Shown here: piece by piece, positions 7,332-16,150 of the stretch
Layout: every line of letters starts with the position of its first letter
Position numbering within the stretch: the stretch's first letter is position 1
DNA from: a virus
Strand: one strand, 5' to 3'
Virus record (IMG/VR): IMGVR_UViG_3300023049_000209
Span: 1 to 61,484 of that record
DNA length: 61,484 bases
Notes under the pieces: generated by a model
Told to the model about the DNA's origin: nothing
The model's database searches: none
What the model saw: the letters and a program-made list of their open reading frames with translations, nothing else
Made by a program: the position numbers and the translations under genes

Positions 7332-8282
7332 TTAATCACTATACTTTATAGAATTTACTCTTTTAAGCCATCCTTTCCCATGTCTTTTGAAGGTTCTAGA
7401 TACTTTATATTTTGCTATTCTCTCTTTCTTTATGGAATTAAAGAGCTTTTGTGAATCAACTTCATTTACTAGATTTAAGAAATCTTCACTAAACGGATTT
7501 TCGCTAGATGTTATTGGTATTGAGTTTTCATTAAATGCCTTTCTTAATATTTTTCTCATACCATTTATTCCTTGGTTAACACAGCCATCATATATTATAT
7601 TAGCTATTGATTGGTTATTAAGGCTATCTAAGTTCTGTCGTTCCCAATACTTTTTTTTATATATATCTAAAGCAGTTGTATACTTTAGATTAATCATATC
7701 CTCCTTACTTGGTAATTTGTTTGTATACTCCATTAAAACTGGTGCTGATATACCGTAATTACTACCAACAAACCTTTTTCCATAAGCAGTCTTTACAAAA
7801 TTACCATAGTCACCTCTGTCATTAGAATAACCCTTTTCTATTTCCTTTACATACTTCTGTGCAGTTGTGAACTTAGCTTTAGTGATAACAACTTTACTAA
7901 ATTCTTTTATAGTATTAGAAAGTTCTTTATAGAAGTCTCTATCATTAGCTTCAACATAATCCTTATCTATATCACCATCTGGTAAATAGAAGCTTATGCT
8001 AGCAAATGTAAAGAATAATGTTGATAAAGATAATACCAGTCTTTTTCTTTTGTTCTTTGGTAATTTTTTTAGACTAGACATAAGTTTATAAAAGTATTTC
8101 TTTAAGCTACTCTTAGGAAGTTTTTCTAAAAACTTTTTTAGTTTTGATTTCTTTTCCATATTCCATTCGTATGTATTGTTATCCACCCACTCTCCTTTAG
8201 TCTCTAAAATAAATAAAGTTTCAAATAATATGGTATTAAATTCCTTGTCTAGTAAAAATTCGTTATATTTGCATGTTATCAT
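7332..8282 (-). CDS. GH108-type endolysin with N-terminal signal anchor
   Basis: A 316-residue predicted peptidoglycan hydrolase. The motif EKGYSNDRGDYGN at about residues 149-161 matches the glycoside hydrolase 108 N-terminus (Glu149 as likely catalytic acid), followed by YGISAPVLMEY and a second block DIYKKKYWERQNLDSL...NIIYDGCVNQG, as in muramidases of this family. Upstream is a basic stretch and a hydrophobic helix at about 82-100, which could act as a signal anchor for SAR-type export. The first 15 residues (KYNEFLLDKEF) resemble the window's targeting-like peptide. The membrane gene downstream may be its partner. Confidence 0.75.
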   Translation of the reverse strand: MITCKYNEFLLDKEFNTILFETLFILETKGEWVDNNTYEWNMEKKSKLKKFLEKLPKSSLKKYFYKLMSSLKKLPKNKRKRLVLSLSTLFFTFASISFYLPDGDIDKDYVEANDRDFYKELSNTIKEFSKVVITKAKFTTAQKYVKEIEKGYSNDRGDYGNFVKTAYGKRFVGSNYGISAPVLMEYTNKLPSKEDMINLKYTTALDIYKKKYWERQNLDSLNNQSIANIIYDGCVNQGINGMRKILRKAFNENSIPITSSENPFSEDFLNLVNEVDSQKLFNSIKKERIAKYKVSRTFKRHGKGWLKRVNSIKYSD

Positions 8283-8286
8283 AAGC

Positions 8287-8296
8287 TATATATTAA
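8287..8296. promoter_or_regulatory. shared divergent promoter motif
   Basis: TATATATTAA here lies within 4 nt of the minus-strand endolysin start (8282) and 1 nt of the plus-strand start at 8298. The motif orientation (TTAATATATA on the minus strand) favours the endolysin. The centre is palindromic (TATTAATA), so both directions are possible. Confidence 0.45.
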
Positions 8297-8297
8297 T

Positions 8298-8666
8298 ATG
8301 GAAATACCACTAAAAATACTTAATGACTATTTATTAAACAATAGATTTGATGGGGGAATAGCAATAAGAGTAATTAAAATAGATAATAAATTATATAATA
8401 TAAAATCATCATTTAGGTTTACCAATAACGATATATCTATAATAGTAAATACTTGGATAAGAAGGGATTCTCGTATTGATATAGTTGGTATTGTTATAGC
8501 ATCTAGATATGGTTCTGTGTTACATGATAAGGTTTATAATTTGAACATAGAGACTCTTTATGAGATTGAAGGGGTGATTAAAAAATATATATATTTAAAT
8601 GGTAAGAGTGTTCGCTCTATAGGGAGAGAGTTTAATTTGTCTAGGATTTTGGAAACTTCGGCCTAA
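8298..8666 (+). CDS. hypothetical protein
   Basis: A 122-residue protein starting MEIPLKILNDYLLNN. Predicted alternating strands and a helix (NIETLYEIEGVIKKYIYL), with a short basic end (RSIGREFNLSRILE). No family recognised. It precedes the phosphoesterase by 18 bp on the same strand and is probably co-transcribed with it. Confidence 0.65.
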   Translation: MEIPLKILNDYLLNNRFDGGIAIRVIKIDNKLYNIKSSFRFTNNDISIIVNTWIRRDSRIDIVGIVIASRYGSVLHDKVYNLNIETLYEIEGVIKKYIYLNGKSVRSIGREFNLSRILETSA

Positions 8667-8684
8667 TAAATAAGTATAATAGAT

Positions 8685-9419
8685 ATGGAAAATAAAAGAT
8701 TATTATTTCTAGGAGATATCCACGGAAAGTATTATGTTATAACTGATTTAGTGAATTTATATGATATAAGAAATGCCAATATTATACAGGTTGGTGATTT
8801 TGGTATTGGATTTAGAGATTTTGAAATTGATTATGAACTCCTTTCGCTTGTTAATGATGATTTAGTCGATAGAGATATATATTTATATGCTATAAGGGGA
8901 AACCATGACTACAAACCATATTTCGATAACGATCCATTTGGATTTAGTAATATAACCTTTGTAAAAGATTACTCGGTGATTAATATATCATCAAAAAGTA
9001 TACTTTTTATGGGTGGTGCAATAAGCATAGACAGAGTTCGTAGGATAGTAGATAATTCGAATAGTGATAAAAAAAGTTGGTGGTCTGATGAAAGTTTTGA
9101 GTTAGATGAAAAATTACTATCTAATATAGAAGGTGTAGACACTATTATATCACACACAGCACCAACATACTGTTATCCAGACAATACTAATGGATATTCA
9201 CGCCTCGTAAATGTTTTGTCAATTGATGATGATATGTTAAAGACAGATTTACACACAGAAAGGTATCTTATGTCGGAAGCATTTAACATAATAAAAAAGA
9301 AAAATAAAATAACAAACCATTATTACGGACACTATCATACTAGCAAAGTATCGGAAATGGACGGAATAACACATCACCTTTTGGGAGTTGATGAATTATA
9401 TGAAGAATATGGAAAATAA
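8685..9419 (+). CDS. calcineurin-like metallophosphoesterase
   Basis: A 244-residue protein with the complete metallophosphoesterase motif series in order: GDIHGK (about residues 10-15), VGDFG (about 38), RGNHDY (about 73), SHTAP (about 158) and GHYHTS (about 218). These are the metal-binding Asp, His and Asn residues of the two-metal site. The substrate cannot be read from sequence; related phage enzymes act on phosphoproteins, nucleotides or nucleic acids. It overlaps the start of the NUDIX-like gene, so the two are probably translationally coupled and may act on related nucleotide substrates. Confidence 0.85.
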   Translation: MENKRLLFLGDIHGKYYVITDLVNLYDIRNANIIQVGDFGIGFRDFEIDYELLSLVNDDLVDRDIYLYAIRGNHDYKPYFDNDPFGFSNITFVKDYSVINISSKSILFMGGAISIDRVRRIVDNSNSDKKSWWSDESFELDEKLLSNIEGVDTIISHTAPTYCYPDNTNGYSRLVNVLSIDDDMLKTDLHTERYLMSEAFNIIKKKNKITNHYYGHYHTSKVSEMDGITHHLLGVDELYEEYGK

Positions 9420-9990
9420 AGTAAGAGTATCTTGTGCATCATTTGCATCTATAAAAATGGGAGATGATTACCTCCTTTGTCTAAACAAAAGCCAACTATC
9501 CAAGGGATATCAAGTCTTTACACCATTTGGTGGTGCTTTAGAGTATGATAAAGAAGCCAGTGTATTTCTGGACAATATTGGTGTTGAGTATGAGAGAAAA
9601 GAACCCGACTTGAGATTGTTTATGGAAAAAGATAATATAGATCTTTTTGAAATATGGTTTAGTAAAAAGGGCAATAGAGAGTTTAGTGTTGATAGAGAAA
9701 TGATTGAAGAGATGGTAGATGAGGAAGGTGTATTTAGTTCTTTGTCTAAGGAGGATTATGCTAGTGAGTATATTAAATCTGAAAAAATAAAAACAGATAG
9801 GGAAGGATTTGAAAATTTTATGTACTTTGATATTTTTAAAATAAAGTTTAATATATCAAAAGCAAGAGAAATATTCTTATCAATGGAAAATAAGCCAAAT
9901 ATAAGATTAATATCTAAGGATGAAATACTAAGTGGAGAGACAACAGATGGTATAAAGATTGGTACTAATAGTAAATCAATAATTATATAA
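9391..9990 (+). CDS. NUDIX-like protein
   Basis: About 199 residues. The N-terminal strand pattern (VRVSCASFASIKMGDDYLLC), the FGGALEY turn and REMIEEMVDEEGV (about residues 105-120) resemble a NUDIX fold. The NUDIX box is stretched, with about 50 residues between GG and REMIEE, as in some SMODS-associated NUDIX domains. It overlaps the phosphoesterase gene by 29 bp; a later ATG at 9412 (MENKVRVS) would shorten the overlap. Nucleotide-derivative hydrolysis or binding is inferred, and a divergent non-catalytic member is possible. Confidence 0.5.
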   Translation: MNYMKNMENKVRVSCASFASIKMGDDYLLCLNKSQLSKGYQVFTPFGGALEYDKEASVFLDNIGVEYERKEPDLRLFMEKDNIDLFEIWFSKKGNREFSVDREMIEEMVDEEGVFSSLSKEDYASEYIKSEKIKTDREGFENFMYFDIFKIKFNISKAREIFLSMENKPNIRLISKDEILSGETTDGIKIGTNSKSIII

Positions 9991-10187
9991 TGAGAAATGC
10001 AAGTGTTATATGTCTTAGGTGGAAACTAACTGGTAGAATTGAAGTATTTACTAACCTAGGTAAGTTATATAAAAAACACGATTCTACTGCACTAGATATC
10101 TCTGTCCATTCCCTTAGAAAAAAGAACCTATTTAGGGGGTGGCATAATGACTACGTAGAAGTTATTAAAGTAGCACCTAACTATTAA
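9990..10187 (+). CDS. small basic hypothetical protein
   Basis: A 65-residue basic protein starting MRNASVICLRWKLTGRIEVFTNLG. Its ATG overlaps the upstream stop (TAATG), so it is translationally coupled to the NUDIX-like gene. The N-terminal half looks like three short beta strands. It ends just before a strong bidirectional terminator. No family recognised. Confidence 0.65.
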   Translation: MRNASVICLRWKLTGRIEVFTNLGKLYKKHDSTALDISVHSLRKKNLFRGWHNDYVEVIKVAPNY

Positions 10188-10200
10188 TTATTTTATTAAC

Positions 10201-10233
10201 AAAAAAAAGCTTGTGTTTCCACAAGCTTTTTTT
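10201..10233. terminator. bidirectional intrinsic terminator
   Basis: A hairpin AAGCTTGTG/CACAAGCTT with a TTTC loop is flanked by A8 on the left and T7 on the right, so it can end both the plus-strand operon (to 10187) and the minus-strand isomerase gene (to 10254). Confidence 0.85.
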
Positions 10234-10253
10234 GTACTAGATATTAAGGATTA

Positions 10254-10691
10254 TTAATCCTCTTTTTCTACATCTTCTACTGTTAATACTTCAATATCAA
10301 AAGTTAAATCTTTACCCGCTAATGGATGATTTGCATCAACTAAGACATGGTCTTCATTGACTTCTTTTACCACAACGTTAACTGGTTGACCATTATCTGA
10401 TTGTGCTTGTAGTTGTTGCCCAACTGTTACATCACCTGGTAATTGATCTTGATTTACTTTTGCATAAAGATCTTCACGAATACTTCCATATCCTTCTTCT
10501 GAAGATACATCAATAGTTACCTTATCTCCTACATTTTTACCTAGAATAGATTTCTCAAATCCTGGTATAATTTGTCCAGATCCAACTTGAAATTTAAGTG
10601 GGTCTCTATCTTTTGAACTATCAAATGCTTCTTCGCTACCTTTTACTTTTCCAGTGTAGTGAACTGAAACTAATTTTCCATTTTCTATCAT
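10254..10691 (-). CDS. FKBP-type peptidyl-prolyl isomerase, SlyD-like
   Basis: A 145-residue protein with the FKBP core in SlyD order. VSVHYTGKVKGSEEAFDSS lies at about residues 8-26 and VGSGQIIPGFEKSILGKNVGDK at about 36-57. The insert-in-flap region follows, then LVDANHPLAGKDLTFDIEV at about 116-134. It lacks the His-rich metal-binding tail of E. coli SlyD. Known members are prolyl isomerases and chaperones. A phage copy may help fold virion proteins such as the many fibres in this window, which is inference. It has its own transcript between two terminators or promoters. Confidence 0.9.
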   Translation of the reverse strand: MIENGKLVSVHYTGKVKGSEEAFDSSKDRDPLKFQVGSGQIIPGFEKSILGKNVGDKVTIDVSSEEGYGSIREDLYAKVNQDQLPGDVTVGQQLQAQSDNGQPVNVVVKEVNEDHVLVDANHPLAGKDLTFDIEVLTVEDVEKED

Positions 10692-10759
10692 AATTAAATT
10701 GTTTCTTAGTTATATACAAAAAAGGCAATTTGTTTAGTAATTTATAGAATTATTTAAAA

Positions 10760-12148
10760 TTATTTAAAATCTTTACCAAACACACTAAGTCCTTTTTTAT
10801 CACTAGCCTTGTCATCTTCTGAGTTAAACTTGGTATCAAAGAAATTCCTATCGTTATCAATAACTTTTACATTAGAATCCATACTTGCATAAGGACCTAA
10901 TTTACCAGAGCGATAAACACCTCCTCTCATATCACCATTTAAGTACCCCTCTACGAAATAGCAATCCTCTAATGTTGAAGTCTCTATATTACAATTTAGA
11001 ATTTTACTTTTATATGCATCACTTTGATATAATTTTGATCTTGTTATCTGAGAGTTCATAAGTTCAGAACCTACTATATAACAATCATAGAATATGCCAG
11101 TTAGTGTGCAGTTAACCAAATCAACAGTTTTTATAGTAGATGTTGCTTTTATATCAGCATCTATTATTTCTAATGATTGGGTTTGTGTAACGTAATTCAT
11201 TATACCTTCTTTTAATTCATCACAAGATTTTATGAAATTATAAATCTTATCATAAATACTAGTATAATAGGAGTTTACTACATCATAATTACTATTCTGA
11301 TCAATTTGTATTTGTATCTTAGGAAGCTCAACAATGAAATTATCATAACTAGATAAGTTCTTATATGATGATATGTTTTCTTCTAAATAATCTTCTAGCT
11401 TATTTTTATCTTCGTTATTAAAAGGTAGTGTTATACTATCCCTCACACTAATAACAAAACGTTCCATAAAATATATTATTTGTCCTAAATTTTTCTCATA
11501 ATCATCACCACCAATGTAACGATATTCTACCCTTTGTTCATCCCTTGGTGAGTTAATATTTAGAACATTAACACCGTAATATTTATCACTAGGTAGTCTC
11601 ATGTTATTTTTAACAACAGATAATGGAATATTAAAAAAATCATACTCTTTAAAAGGAATGACGTTTTTAACAGACTTAGCATATACATTGTTCTTTCTAG
11701 AAGGATATGCTCTGTATATTTCTTCCTCATCAGTATTTAAAATCAATTTAAGAATGTTTATATCCTTTAGATCTATCTCATCATCATTAAAAGAAACATT
11801 AAAGTGTAATGAACATTTCTCATTTGTATATCCATAATTTTGTATAAACTTTACTATTTTAACTAAAAAATACTTAGCATCGTAATAATTCATTGGACCA
11901 GTTACTAATTCTACCATATTTGAACCACCAGATAAGTCTGGTTCTATCTTAAAATTGTTAAAATCTGGTTTAAAGCTAGAGTGATACTGTCTAAAACCCC
12001 ATACCTTCACTGGGCTTAATTCTTTGTTAAGCATTTCTATTGTTTTATAGTATGACATTTCTTTCATATAAAATTCAAATTCCATACCAATAACACTATC
12101 TTTTAGCTTATGTGAATGATTTAAAAACTTGTCCGAATATTTTTCCAT
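10760..12148 (-). CDS. amidoligase-like protein with beta-helix C-terminus
   Basis: A 462-residue protein. The N-terminal 300 residues carry features of the carboxylate-amine (amidoligase) fold: GMEFEF at about 21, EPDLSGGSNMVELVTGPM at about 68-85, CSLHFNVS at about 112, and VEYRYIGG at about 207. Known families form amide bonds using ATP, for example on peptides or glutamate. The last 110 residues (from about 335) are a short-period repeat of the kind that forms a right-handed beta-helix (LVNCTLTGIFYDCYIVGSELM onward). This pairing suggests an enzyme anchored to or acting on a structure. Substrate unknown. Confidence 0.6.
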   Translation of the reverse strand: MEKYSDKFLNHSHKLKDSVIGMEFEFYMKEMSYYKTIEMLNKELSPVKVWGFRQYHSSFKPDFNNFKIEPDLSGGSNMVELVTGPMNYYDAKYFLVKIVKFIQNYGYTNEKCSLHFNVSFNDDEIDLKDINILKLILNTDEEEIYRAYPSRKNNVYAKSVKNVIPFKEYDFFNIPLSVVKNNMRLPSDKYYGVNVLNINSPRDEQRVEYRYIGGDDYEKNLGQIIYFMERFVISVRDSITLPFNNEDKNKLEDYLEENISSYKNLSSYDNFIVELPKIQIQIDQNSNYDVVNSYYTSIYDKIYNFIKSCDELKEGIMNYVTQTQSLEIIDADIKATSTIKTVDLVNCTLTGIFYDCYIVGSELMNSQITRSKLYQSDAYKSKILNCNIETSTLEDCYFVEGYLNGDMRGGVYRSGKLGPYASMDSNVKVIDNDRNFFDTKFNSEDDKASDKKGLSVFGKDFK

Positions 12149-12152
12149 ATCA

Positions 12153-12162
12153 TATATATTAA
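12153..12162 (-). promoter_or_regulatory. phage promoter motif TTAATATATA
   Basis: A perfect copy 4 nt upstream of the amidoligase-like start at 12148. Confidence 0.5.
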
Positions 12163-12196
12163 AAAGACAAACGTGGTTTGTTGATGTTCACGTATA

Positions 12197-13804
12197 TCAT
12201 TTGCTAATTGAATATTTGTAATTACCAACACCATATATTTTGTAGATTCCCATAGATTTAGTTATTTCATTCTCTGTCATGTTTGGATCATATCCTAATT
12301 TTACTAGTTTAGCTTTGTTAAAATTATAACGATGTAGTCTGATACCTCTCTTTATATAGTGGTAGTTAATGCTAGTTTCTTTTATAAATTCAAATCCAAT
12401 ACTCTCGTAGAAAGATTTAAATCCGAAAGACTTGTCATAATATGAGATAAGTTCTTTAAAATCAAAATTATTTTTAAAAAATTTTAATAATTTTGATGCA
12501 CCACCAATAACAGAATGGTTTATTTTATTGCAAAATCTATGTAATTCATAAACATCCATGCTATTCTTATTCATAAATACTCTATTTCTACCAAACGACA
12601 TAAGACTTACCAAATCATTATTATAATAAAGACCAATGTTTGTCTTAGATTTAGAACTACCCTTTAGGTGGTTATCCTCTAAAAAGCGGTTAGCTATTTT
12701 GCTAGGAACATATTCCACCTTACACTTTCTTCCAAAGATTTTATTCTCTACATTTTTTCCTAACTTATTCTTTATAACAGATTTAATTATATCGTTTTTG
12801 TATAACCAATCATCTTCCCAAATTTGAAATAATTCAATTCCTAAATCTTTACACATTTTGTGTTTATTAAAATGGTAATCTTTTGGTTTATGCATCTCAT
12901 TGTGCCAATATAATCCATTAAACTCAATAGCTATTTTTAGGTCTGGGATATAAAAGTCTAATTCTAATGGCTTTATTATCCCTCTAGTATTTGTTAATAT
13001 CTGACCATCATATATACTTTCCAAAAAGTTTAAAACTTTTGATTCATAGCTTGATTTAGAAGATAGTAGTGGATTGCATAATGTACATATATCCATGTTT
13101 AATTGAAGCCTGTTTGATAATAAAAATTTATTTATACTAAATGTCTTATTACAAGATTCACAAACAATATCATATATACTATTATCAAGGGATATAACAT
13201 CTAAGTCATATTTATCTTTATAATGATTTTTATACTGTTTAATCCAATTTTCTTTACTTTTTTTACCTATTTTATCCTTAACAATATTTGACTTTGATGG
13301 ATTATCAACACCATATTTCTTTATGTTAGTTTTCTTTATTTTATCAATTATCTTTTTATTTGAGAAAACATTATCAACACCATATTTAGTAAGAACAGAT
13401 TGTTTTATAACTTGTTTACCTTTCTTAGAACTTAAATAATATTCGTTATCATATTTATCTAAATTAGTTTTCTTAACTCTGCTTTCATACTCATTTGTTT
13501 TAGAATAATGTTCTACACCCCAATTCTCTTTAGAGGTTTTCTTAACCTTATCTTGTGAACACTTTGAACTACAAGAATAATAACCAGCATTAGATATATT
13601 TTTAATATATTTTTGATACATTATCTGTGTCTCTTTACCACATACATCACATATACAACTAACTTTCTGATGACTACCACTAGTTAGAAAAGATATTGGT
13701 ATATCCAAATAATCCCCTATTTTTAAATCTTTATTCTTACATTCTCTTAATCTTTTAATATTCCTTGTATTTGCTTTTATTCTAACTTCTTTGCTTTTTA
13801 TCAT
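12197..13804 (-). CDS. free-standing homing endonuclease 1 (Vsr-like, LERYG-repeat family)
   Basis: A 535-residue protein with four parts. An N-terminal Cys cluster (CICDVCGKE, CSSKC at about residues 49-83) looks like a zinc finger. About five tandem 23-residue repeats of the form KKTNIKKYGVDNPSKS follow at about 90-205. A nuclease region at about 275-335 reads ELDFYIPDL, AIEFNGLYWH, YHFNKHK, IWEDDW, resembling Vsr/EDxHD-type PD-(D/E)xK homing enzymes. A C-terminal domain at about 355-530 (FLEDNHLKG, VIGGASKLLKFF, FYESIGFEF) resembles GNAT acyltransferases. Two paralogs lie at 53.3 and 58.0 kb. It sits between the amidoligase-like gene and the 13927 gene. Confidence 0.75.
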   Translation of the reverse strand: MIKSKEVRIKANTRNIKRLRECKNKDLKIGDYLDIPISFLTSGSHQKVSCICDVCGKETQIMYQKYIKNISNAGYYSCSSKCSQDKVKKTSKENWGVEHYSKTNEYESRVKKTNLDKYDNEYYLSSKKGKQVIKQSVLTKYGVDNVFSNKKIIDKIKKTNIKKYGVDNPSKSNIVKDKIGKKSKENWIKQYKNHYKDKYDLDVISLDNSIYDIVCESCNKTFSINKFLLSNRLQLNMDICTLCNPLLSSKSSYESKVLNFLESIYDGQILTNTRGIIKPLELDFYIPDLKIAIEFNGLYWHNEMHKPKDYHFNKHKMCKDLGIELFQIWEDDWLYKNDIIKSVIKNKLGKNVENKIFGRKCKVEYVPSKIANRFLEDNHLKGSSKSKTNIGLYYNNDLVSLMSFGRNRVFMNKNSMDVYELHRFCNKINHSVIGGASKLLKFFKNNFDFKELISYYDKSFGFKSFYESIGFEFIKETSINYHYIKRGIRLHRYNFNKAKLVKLGYDPNMTENEITKSMGIYKIYGVGNYKYSISK

Positions 13805-13846
13805 AATAGACCTTGATTTATTTGGTGGCTAATAGTTATTATATAT

Positions 13847-13856
13847 TATATATTAA
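13847..13856 (-). promoter_or_regulatory. phage promoter motif TTAATATATA
   Basis: A perfect minus-strand copy 43 nt upstream of homing endonuclease 1; the AT-rich stretch around it holds further partial copies. Confidence 0.4.
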
Positions 13857-13926
13857 TAATGTTTAATCACACTCTATTGAGGGAAGGCTATAATACAAAT
13901 ATATATGTAAAATAATGTAAGATTGA

Positions 13927-14316
13927 ATGGACTTTTTTTGTGTATATTGTAAAACCAGAAAGAAATTTGACAAGTTTGTAAAAGTTAATAAGATAAAGAA
14001 TAAATACATAGTAGATATAAAAAAAATAGTGGATGATGAAGATGTTGATTTTAAGAAAGATAAAACATATTTAAAAATACTAATATTTAATAAAATTCAA
14101 CAGGCTATTGATAAAAATAAAGATATTTACTACATACCAGACTTTGAGAAAGAATTTTCTGTAGAAAAATTATTAAACCTTAAAAAAATATTGGGAGATA
14201 ATAACTTCAATGTCCTAATATTTTATAACGAATTCAGAAAAAATCCTAAAATAATAGACAATGTCTTGTCTAATCTATCAAAGTTTTCTAACTCACAAAT
14301 AGTTAGAGATTACTAA
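13927..14316 (+). CDS. hypothetical protein
   Basis: A 129-residue Lys-rich protein starting MDFFCVYCKTRKKFDKF. The CVYC pair near the start may bind metal but lacks an obvious second pair. The rest is alpha/beta (YLKILIFNKIQQAIDKNKDIYYIPDF, then NFNVLIFYNEFRKNP), reminiscent of a small Rossmann-like or P-loop-lacking fold. No family recognised. It precedes the baseplate operon but is separated from it by a promoter-like motif. Confidence 0.6.
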   Translation: MDFFCVYCKTRKKFDKFVKVNKIKNKYIVDIKKIVDDEDVDFKKDKTYLKILIFNKIQQAIDKNKDIYYIPDFEKEFSVEKLLNLKKILGDNNFNVLIFYNEFRKNPKIIDNVLSNLSKFSNSQIVRDY

Positions 14317-14320
14317 GTCT

Positions 14321-14330
14321 TTAATATATA
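14321..14330 (+). promoter_or_regulatory. phage promoter motif TTAATATATA
   Basis: A perfect copy 19 nt before the start of the 14350 baseplate gene. Confidence 0.5.
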
Positions 14331-14349
14331 AATAAAATTATACAAAAGA

Positions 14350-16137
14350 ATGGCTAATAGTGTAAATATATCCCCAGTATTAGGTGGATCTCCGCTTGGT
14401 TTGGTTACTAGGAGTGGACCAACACGTGATGGGATATCTAATTTCACAGGCGGTGCTACCAGAAATGTCAATGTTAATGATTATAATGCTGGTAGAAAAC
14501 AATCATCATCTAATCTAGATAGTGATGGTAATCCCATACAGTCAAGAGTTTCACTATTCACAGGTCGTTCAATACCACAATTTTGGGGGAATATTGGGAA
14601 AATGGGCACAGATCAAGATTCTACTGGATTTGATTCTTCATACAACACATTAAATAGAAGTGTACTACACAATGATGATATATATGATACTAGTATTTTA
14701 AACATAATAGAAAAATTATCATTCTCTAGTAAGGCTGCTTTAAGAGCACAAGACTTTGCATATCTAAAAGATATAGGAGTTTTTCCAAATAATAGATTAA
14801 TGATAGCTAGGCGATTTGATAAACCAATGAAGGATAATATATTAGATAAAGGTGGAACACCACCACTATCAGTACTGATTGGGTGGAAGCCACAAAGCGA
14901 AGATTTCCTAGACATAGATTTTGGTGAGAAATGGGAGGATGCAGATGCTGACTTTACAAAGGTTATAAATAATCTAGGTCAGGATTTTAGCATTGGTGGT
15001 GCAGGTAGTGGAATGGGTAGTGGAATTAACTTCATACCATTAGCAGGATTTACTGAGAATTTACAAAGGGACTTCTTGGCTAAACTAGGAATACTAGATA
15101 ACAATGACCAACCTTTACCAACTGGGAATCCTAATATAATAAAAATGGCTAAGAGAAGAAAAACAATTGGTTATGGAGAATCTGGTAGTGGACTATCATG
15201 TACCGTATCTATAAAAATGGTTGTTAAGTATGAACAAAAGTTTATATCAGGTATAGATCCAACTATTGCATGGATGGATATAGTATCTAATGCTACATCT
15301 TTTGGTACATCAAATAGTACAAACTATGGCTTATCGTCTAACTTTGCCAACAATATAAATAGATGGACTGGTAAAAATGGTATATCTAGCCTTATAGATG
15401 AAATAATAGGAGCGATTACAGAAAGTTTTGAGGAAATAAAAAGTAAAGTAGTTAATTTAGTGAACAATATAATAGAAGGCAATGCTGAAGCTGGTTTAGA
15501 TGCTATTACTGATGCTGCTGGTAATGCTGGTGGATTGTTTGATGCCATAAGTGATTCTATTTCTAAAACTATTCAAAAATATAGAGTTCAATTATTAGGT
15601 ATAACACATGCCTTATCAGGCTTACCATCTACACCATGGCATATAACAGTAGGTAATCCACTTAGACCAATATTTTGTTCTGGTGATATGTATACTGATA
15701 GAGTTAATTTAAAACTAGGCCCAACATTATCATTCAATGATTTACCATCTGATATAACAGTTGAGTTCACTCTTAGAAATGCTAGACCATTAGGGCTTCA
15801 AGAAATACTAGCTAAATTTAATACAGGATATTTAAGGACTATAAATACTAGAAAAGATTACTTATCAGATATATCCACACCACCAAATGGGGATGGTGAT
15901 TATGTTGATGGTGGTGGTTACTTCTTTAATACTGAAGATAATGTTAATCAAGTAGAAAATGTGACTGGGACAGAGGTTATCAGTAGCCAAACTACTAATA
16001 CAAATACTACAACTACAAGTAATGGTGCTACTAATAATTTACCAGTTGGTATTGGTGCATCAACAGATCCTGATTCGGTTGGACCAACACTCCCACCATC
16101 CCAAAACGGTGCATCAACAAAAGAGACCGACTTATAA
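14350..16137 (+). CDS. baseplate/tail-tube-cap structural protein (gp48/gp54-like)
   Basis: A 595-residue virion protein. The C-terminal third (about residues 405-505) has the segments STPWHITVGNPLRPIFCSGDM, KLGPTLSFNDLPSDI and FTLRNARPLGLQEI, a tail-tube-like beta domain of the sort found in T4-type baseplate proteins that nucleate the tube. The N-terminus is Gly/Ser/Asn-rich and extended, and the last 90 residues are Thr/Asn/Gly-rich. It leads a plus-strand pair with the 16151 gene and faces the hub genes. Structural assignment is firm; the exact T4 equivalent is not. Confidence 0.6.
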   Translation: MANSVNISPVLGGSPLGLVTRSGPTRDGISNFTGGATRNVNVNDYNAGRKQSSSNLDSDGNPIQSRVSLFTGRSIPQFWGNIGKMGTDQDSTGFDSSYNTLNRSVLHNDDIYDTSILNIIEKLSFSSKAALRAQDFAYLKDIGVFPNNRLMIARRFDKPMKDNILDKGGTPPLSVLIGWKPQSEDFLDIDFGEKWEDADADFTKVINNLGQDFSIGGAGSGMGSGINFIPLAGFTENLQRDFLAKLGILDNNDQPLPTGNPNIIKMAKRRKTIGYGESGSGLSCTVSIKMVVKYEQKFISGIDPTIAWMDIVSNATSFGTSNSTNYGLSSNFANNINRWTGKNGISSLIDEIIGAITESFEEIKSKVVNLVNNIIEGNAEAGLDAITDAAGNAGGLFDAISDSISKTIQKYRVQLLGITHALSGLPSTPWHITVGNPLRPIFCSGDMYTDRVNLKLGPTLSFNDLPSDITVEFTLRNARPLGLQEILAKFNTGYLRTINTRKDYLSDISTPPNGDGDYVDGGGYFFNTEDNVNQVENVTGTEVISSQTTNTNTTTTSNGATNNLPVGIGASTDPDSVGPTLPPSQNGASTKETDL

Positions 16138-16150
16138 AAATAAACTTATT

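Noticed and set aside
16022-16150. Longer start for the wedge-like gene
   Set aside because: It lies inside the preceding structural gene; the ATG at 16151 gives normal spacing and a natural N-terminus.
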